From: Conexivisphaera sp049976725
Lineage (GTDB): Archaea > Thermoproteota > Nitrososphaeria > Conexivisphaerales > Conexivisphaeraceae
Direction: 5' to 3'
NCBI GenBank assembly: GCA_049976725.1
Contig: JBMFHR010000004.1
Location: 5,444-69,443 of the forward strand
DNA: 64,000 bases
Part shown: positions 60,205 through 64,000 of the stretch, in pieces
Position numbering within the stretch: position 1 is the first letter of the stretch
How the letters are laid out: each line of letters begins with the position of its first letter
Program-made: the position numbers and the translations under genes
The notes under the pieces: model-generated
Database searches by the model: none
What the model was told of the DNA's origin: nothing
The model's input: only the letters and a program-made list of their open reading frames with translations

Positions 60205-60310
60205 GTGCGCCGGAGGGCGCGTCGACCTATTAACTGTTGGGCTTGAAAACGGCCGGGAAAACGCGTTTTCGCGCGGCTACCTTTTTACCCGGCGGGCGCG
60301 CACCGCGAGC

Positions 60311-60982
60311 GTGCCCAGGGTGGTCGCGGACCACAGGGAGGAGCAGTCGGAGATACCGGAGATCCTGAGGGGGATGGGCGTCGAGGTCGAGTTCAGGATG
60401 CTGGACGTGGCGGACTACCTCGTCGCGGACGAGGTCGCCGTGGAGCGCAAGTCCGCGCACGACTTCATGTCGTCCATCTACGACGGCAGGCTCTTCAGGC
60501 AGGCGGCGGACCTCGCGGGCAGCTACGAGGTCCCCGTGATAGTGGTGGAGGGCGACCCCTCCGACGTCGAGCCGATGTTCCGCAACGAGAGGGTGTACTA
60601 CGGGGCGCTCGCGTCCCTCGTCATGGACTTCGGCGCCAGGATCCTGTTCACGTCGGGCCCCGAGGGCACCGCGGTGTTCCTGGAGAGGGCGGCCGCGAGG
60701 GCGGAGGAGGAGGGGCGGAAGGGGCCGCGCGTCGTCAAGCGCATCAGGGGGGGCATCGCGCAGGCGCAGCTGTACCTCGTGGCGTCTGTCCCCGGGATAG
60801 GGCCGAAGCTGGCCGACAGGCTCCTCAGGCGCCTGGGATCCCCGGCCGCTGTATTCTCGGCCTCCGAGGGGGTCCTGGCCAGGATCATAGGCGAGAAGAG
60901 GGCTAGGAGGTTCAGGGAGATCCTGGACAGGAAGTACGAGTCCGCGCTGAGCGAGGAGGGCTCGCAGGCGAGGCTGGGGTGA
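60311..60982 (+). CDS. xpf: XPF/Mus81-type structure-specific nuclease (short, PCNA-type)
   Basis: About 223 residues. The ERCC4 nuclease motif reads VAVERKSAHDFMSSIYDGRL, with R-V-V-A-D-H-R-E-E at the start supplying other acidic residues; the C-terminal (HhH)2 domain has VPGIGPKLADRLLRRLGSP and GEKRARRFREILD. No helicase domain, as in Crenarchaeota. Cleaves branched or flap DNA. It ends without an evident PIP box in the last residues. GTG 60311 is 26 nt from TATA CTTTTTACC (60281-60289). Confidence 0.93.
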   Translation: MPRVVADHREEQSEIPEILRGMGVEVEFRMLDVADYLVADEVAVERKSAHDFMSSIYDGRLFRQAADLAGSYEVPVIVVEGDPSDVEPMFRNERVYYGALASLVMDFGARILFTSGPEGTAVFLERAAARAEEEGRKGPRVVKRIRGGIAQAQLYLVASVPGIGPKLADRLLRRLGSPAAVFSASEGVLARIIGEKRARRFREILDRKYESALSEEGSQARLG

Positions 60983-61018
60983 CTGAGCGATGAGGGCCCC
61001 TTAGGGGAAGGTAGTAGA

Positions 61019-61786
61019 CTAGATCCCGTGGGTCAGGTAGTCTATCCTCCCGCCGTCCACGACGAGCACCTGGCCGGTCACGTACTCGGACTCCGGCGAC
61101 GCCAGGAAGAGCACCGCGGAGGCCACGTGCTCGGGCCTCCCAGTCATCCCGAGCATGGACCTCGACCTGAAGAAGGACCTGACGGACTCAGCCTCCTCCG
61201 GCGGGCGACCGCCCACCGTCATGTCGGTCTCCACCCAGCCGGGCGCCACGGCGTTCACCCTTATCCCGTAGGGGGCCAGCTCGTACGCGAACCTCCTGGT
61301 GAGCGCTATGAGCGCCGCCTTCGTCGCGGCGTAGAAGGTGCTGCCGGCCACGGCGGTCCCTATCCCGGCGTTCGAGGCCACGTTCACGACGACGCCCCTG
61401 GTGGACTTGAGGTCGGGCAGGGCCTCGAGCGTCGCGTTTATGGGGCCCATGACGTTCACGTCGAACATCCTGCGGAAGGCGCGCTCGTCGAAACCCTCGA
61501 CCGGCATCAGCTCCATGATCCCGGCGTTGTTCACCAGGACGCTCACGGGGCCGAGCTCGGACCTGACCCTCTCTAGCATGGACCTCACCTCCTCGCGGCT
61601 CGAGACGTCGGCGCGCACGGCGATGCCGCGGGCCGCGGCGGCAACCTCCTCGGCCTGCGCGCGGCCGCGGAGATAGTTGACGGCCACCCTGGCGCCCGCC
61701 GAGGCCAGGGTGAGGGCTATCGCCCTCCCGATCCCCCTGGACGCCCCGGTGACCAGGGCGATCCTGCCCTCCAGAGGACCCGGCAC
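61019..61786 (-). CDS. Short-chain dehydrogenase/reductase (FabG-like)
   Basis: About 255 residues. Cofactor motif VTGASRGIGRAIALTLASAG, NNAG in VLVNNAGIMEL, catalytic Ser in VVNVASNAG, and Tyr-x3-Lys in STFYAATKAALIALTR; the end PESEYVTGQVLVVDGG is the classic SDR C-terminus. Substrate unknown. GTG 61786 is about 28 nt from a TATA (61810-61818). Confidence 0.92.
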   Translation of the reverse strand: MPGPLEGRIALVTGASRGIGRAIALTLASAGARVAVNYLRGRAQAEEVAAAARGIAVRADVSSREEVRSMLERVRSELGPVSVLVNNAGIMELMPVEGFDERAFRRMFDVNVMGPINATLEALPDLKSTRGVVVNVASNAGIGTAVAGSTFYAATKAALIALTRRFAYELAPYGIRVNAVAPGWVETDMTVGGRPPEEAESVRSFFRSRSMLGMTGRPEHVASAVLFLASPESEYVTGQVLVVDGGRIDYLTHGI

Positions 61787-61819
61787 GGGCGGCGCGCGCG
61801 CCGGGCGACCTATTAAGCT

Positions 61820-62779
61820 CTACGCGACGACCGCGGCGCGCGCGGATCCATCCGGCAGGAGGGAGCTGCGGGCGTGCCGCAGCATCCTCTCCAGATAGTT
61901 CACGTCCGGCTCCTCGTGGAACACGTAGCTGCCCATGGAGGCCTCCACCAGCTGCGCCGGGAGGCCGATCAGCTCCGCGTACGCGGCCACGTCGGCCGAC
62001 CTAGCCCTCGAGATGGCGGAGGCGGCTATCCTGGATATGCGACCGTAGTCCCCCGAGACGCCGGAGTTCGCGGATAGCAGGCAGCAGCTCTCCACCTCGC
62101 ACGGCTCCACGCGGAGGCCCGAGGACGCCGCCATCGAGATGTATGGCTCCCAGAGTACCCCCTCGCGCGCGCCGCCCGAGAGGAGGCGCGCCAGGATGTC
62201 GCCGGCGCCCGAGGCGTACCTCCTGGGGCCCTCCAGGCCCTCGCGCTCCGCGCACAGCTCCGTGTTGGACATGCGGATCACGGCGTGGCCCGAGCCGTGG
62301 GCGGCGCGCGCTATCCCCATCCCGCCGCCGCTCCCTCCCCCTATTATCTCGACCCTCCCGCCGCTCACGCGGTTCGCCACCAGCGCGGTGAGGGCCGGGA
62401 CCATGGCCAGCTGGATCCTGCCGGACATTAGGTCCTCGGCCTCCCTCCAGGCGTCGTCGTAGACCACGACGCGCACGGGACCGTAGATGTCCCTGAGGCC
62501 CCTCAGGATCCCGAGGACGTAGGGGTACTCTGCGGCCCTCATGATGCCCATAGCGATCACGCGCCTGGGGGAGCTCGACGGGCGCGCCAGGAGCACCCCC
62601 CCGAGCTCCCTGAGCTCCAGGAGGCCCAGGGAGCTCAGCCTCCTGAGGTGCCTGAAGACGACGGCCTTGCTCCTCCCGGTGGACCTGGATATCTCGCTCA
62701 GCGTGAGCTCCCCTCCCTCCGCCACGGATCCGTAGATCTCCAGGTCCAGATCGTCGATCCCGGAGGGCCTGCGGGGCAT
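61820..62779 (-). CDS. Winged-helix regulator fused to a binding-protein-like (NMT1/SsuA type) domain
   Basis: About 319 residues. Residues 1-70 are a winged helix (LTLSEISRSTGRSKAVVFRH, LRRLSSLGLLELREL). The rest has the periplasmic-binding-protein type 2 layout: MGIMRAAEYPYVLGILRGL, EAEDLMSGRIQLAMVPALTA, a glycine-rich GGGSGGGMGIARA and EGVLWEPYISMAASSG, as in thiamine-precursor, nitrate or sulfonate binding proteins, but with no signal peptide, so it acts in the cytoplasm as a one-component sensor. ATG 62779 is chosen by TATA spacing over TTG 62800. Divergent from an NCS1 permease, its likely target. Confidence 0.75.
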   Translation of the reverse strand: MPRRPSGIDDLDLEIYGSVAEGGELTLSEISRSTGRSKAVVFRHLRRLSSLGLLELRELGGVLLARPSSSPRRVIAMGIMRAAEYPYVLGILRGLRDIYGPVRVVVYDDAWREAEDLMSGRIQLAMVPALTALVANRVSGGRVEIIGGGSGGGMGIARAAHGSGHAVIRMSNTELCAEREGLEGPRRYASGAGDILARLLSGGAREGVLWEPYISMAASSGLRVEPCEVESCCLLSANSGVSGDYGRISRIAASAISRARSADVAAYAELIGLPAQLVEASMGSYVFHEEPDVNYLERMLRHARSSLLPDGSARAAVVA

Positions 62780-62801
62780 AAGAGGAACTATCGTGCGCAA
62801 C

Positions 62802-62817
62802 GTTTAAGGGTTATTAT
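62802..62817. promoter_or_regulatory. Adjacent divergent TATA boxes of the regulator and the permease
   Basis: CCTTAAACG (minus, about 62802-62808) suits the regulator ATG 62779, and GTTATTATTG (plus, about 62809-62818) suits the permease ATG/GTG at 62837/62840. The boxes touch, so one bound protein could shut both. Confidence 0.5.
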
Positions 62818-62836
62818 TGAAACACCCGTTCTCCAA

Positions 62837-64000
62837 ATGGTGCGCGGGCCCGAGAGGAAGGGGATCGAGCACGTCGAGGACGCCGAGAGGCACGGCAGGC
62901 CCATCAGCACCCTGATCGTGTGGTTCGCGTCGAACCTAACCATAGCGGACTACGCCCTGGGATCCGTCCTGTACGGGCTCCCGCTGGCGTGGGTGTGCGC
63001 GATAATCATCGGTGCCAACTTGGCGGCCGGCGCGGTGCTCGGGGCGGCCGCCGCCATGGGCCCTGGGTTCGGGCTCCCGCAGATGGCGATATCGGCGAGG
63101 GTGTTCGGGCGCGCCGCCAACAAGGCGTTCGCGACAGCGCAGTGGCTCTCAACGATAGGATAGTTCTCCGTGAACACCATAATAGCAACGCAGGCGCTCC
63201 TACAGGTAGCCGAGATCCCCTACTGGACCGGGGCGCTCCTGACGGTGGCCGTGATGGCCGCCATCGGCATCTACGGGCACGACGCGGTGCACGGATTCGA
63301 GCGCGCCATGTCGATCCTGCTGGGCGCGATGTTCGTGGCGCTGTCCTACGCGGCGGTCCGCGCGGCATCGGGCGCGCTCCCCCACTATCACGCATCGCCC
63401 AGCCCCTTCATGGCGGCCATCGCGATCGCGTCAGTGTTCTCGTACCTAGCGAGCTGGGCGCCGTACGCGAGCGACTACTCGCGCTACCTGCCGGAGGGAA
63501 CCAGCCGGAGGAGGCTCGCGGCCTACGCTATGGCGGGCGGCGCCGTGGCCAGCGCGTGGATAGAGCTCGTGGGCACCGCGATCTACGTGGCGGCGGGCAA
63601 CCCATCGCTCGACATGATGAGCGCGACCGTGGACGTGGTGGGGAGGATCTGGGCGCCGGCCGTCATGGCGGCGATATTCCTGGGCGGCCTAGCGGCGAAT
63701 GCGCTGAACCTGTACTCGAACTCGGTGTCGGCTCAGGCCATCAGCGCCAGGTTCAGGCGCATCTACGCGGCAGCGGCCGGCGCGGCCATAGGGTACGGTC
63801 TCTCAATACTCGGGGGAACGTACGTCGCGTTCACGTCCTTCTACGAGGGGTTCCTCCTGCTCCTTGACTACTGGATAATGCCGTGGGCCGGCGTGCTCAT
63901 AGCGGCGGTGTACGCTGGGAGGTGCGGCGGGGCGCGGGAGGCGGTCCTCTCGTACGTCCTGGGGATAGCGGCGTCGACGCCGTTGCTAACAGCTCCAAAA
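62837..64000 (+). pseudogene. NCS1-family nucleobase/cofactor permease with an in-frame amber codon
   Basis: The N-terminus GIEHVEDAERHGRPISTLIV and WFASNLTIADYALGSVLYGL are typical of NCS1 (CodB/uracil/allantoin/HMP-type) permeases. After ...QWLSTIG the frame meets TAG at 63161-63163, then continues without shift as FSVNTIIATQALLQ and further membrane helices (SWAPYASDYSRYLPEGTSR, GGLAANALNLYSNSVSAQAI) to the right edge. Relatives have Gly-Trp-Phe at this point, so TAG replaces TGG: a nonsense mutation or a base error. Upstream and downstream halves are otherwise intact, so decay would be recent. Confidence 0.75.

Noticed and set aside
63161..63163. Pyrrolysine or other recoding of TAG.
   Set aside because: TAG ends several ordinary genes here (oxidase, PAC2, Hsp20, eL40, spermidine synthase), and the position is a conserved Trp (TGG).
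1..64000. CRISPR arrays, insertion sequences, integrases or prophage genes.
   Set aside because: No repeat-spacer pattern, transposase or integrase motif was found by eye on either strand; the gene content is core metabolism and information processing.

Overview
The window reads as a GC-rich archaeal chromosome segment, most likely from the Thermoproteota (crenarchaeal/thaumarchaeal side). Supporting features are ESCRT-type division genes (two cdvB-like genes and cdvC), Alba, eL40, archaeosine transglycosylase, Sm-like protein, type II GAPDH, the bifunctional FBP aldolase/phosphatase, XPF-type nuclease, TATA boxes centred about 24-30 nt before many start codons (leaderless mRNAs), and frequent TTG/GTG starts. 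A thermoacidophile is suggested by a DoxD/DoxA-like pair, but that is inference. A run of exactly 100 Ns (26226-26325) marks a scaffold joint, so the sequence is a draft and the two sides may not be adjacent in the cell.

Layout. 1-2105: end of a molybdenum-hydroxylase cluster, divergent from phosphoglycerate kinase. 2149-4377: an esterase and a CBS protein with a ribosome-hibernation-like tail. 4427-8599: a tightly overlapped operon with a small unknown protein, a PfkB kinase, a short hinge-less SMC ATPase that looks Smc5/6-like, a kleisin-like protein and a MAGE/KITE-like winged-helix protein; this is the most interesting system here. 8565-14077: Lhr-type helicase, hexapeptide protein and LutB/LutA-like lactate oxidation proteins. 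14125-19069: YchF-type GTPase, then a metallo-beta-lactamase nuclease fused by overlap to a second Lhr helicase. 19045-22350: prephenate dehydrogenase, GAPDH, pyruvate kinase. 22337-26225: a third large helicase and doxA/doxD.

26418-30602: glycolate/D-lactate oxidase, its Fe-S partner, a THUMP methyltransferase and a zinc-motif protein. 30888-35518: polyamine genes, asparaginase, HtrA, PAC2 protein, Hsp20. 35572-39020: PGI/PMI, triosephosphate isomerase, FBP aldolase/phosphatase, THUMP protein. 39076-46624: TldD-like protein, tRNA-Val, eL40, a candidate structured RNA, PAPS-reductase family, sulfatase-like protein, MFS transporter, Alba, NusA-like KH protein, AspRS. 46625-50582: cdvC, two cdvB-like genes and a divergent TrmB-like regulator with a perfect 13-bp inverted repeat between them. 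50575-55958: presenilin-like protease, beta-CASP RNase, PAC2 protein, TgtA, Sm protein, AK6 kinase. 55958-64000: aldo/keto reductase, antiporter, isocitrate/isopropylmalate dehydrogenase family, F420-type oxidoreductase, XPF nuclease, SDR, a winged-helix regulator fused to a binding-protein domain, and a divergent NCS1 permease interrupted by an amber codon.

Together the window carries much of the gluconeogenic/glycolytic route (pgk, gap, pyk, tpi, fbp, pgi), two lactate/glycolate-type oxidation loci, and sets of genes for chromosome organisation, cell division, DNA repair and RNA processing. Several genes (the GlpC-like protein, SpeD, asparaginase, AK6 and the zinc-motif protein) lack an in-frame stop where the family ends, and one methyltransferase lacks a normal start. 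These are either draft-sequence errors or real boundary decay, and are marked in the entries.
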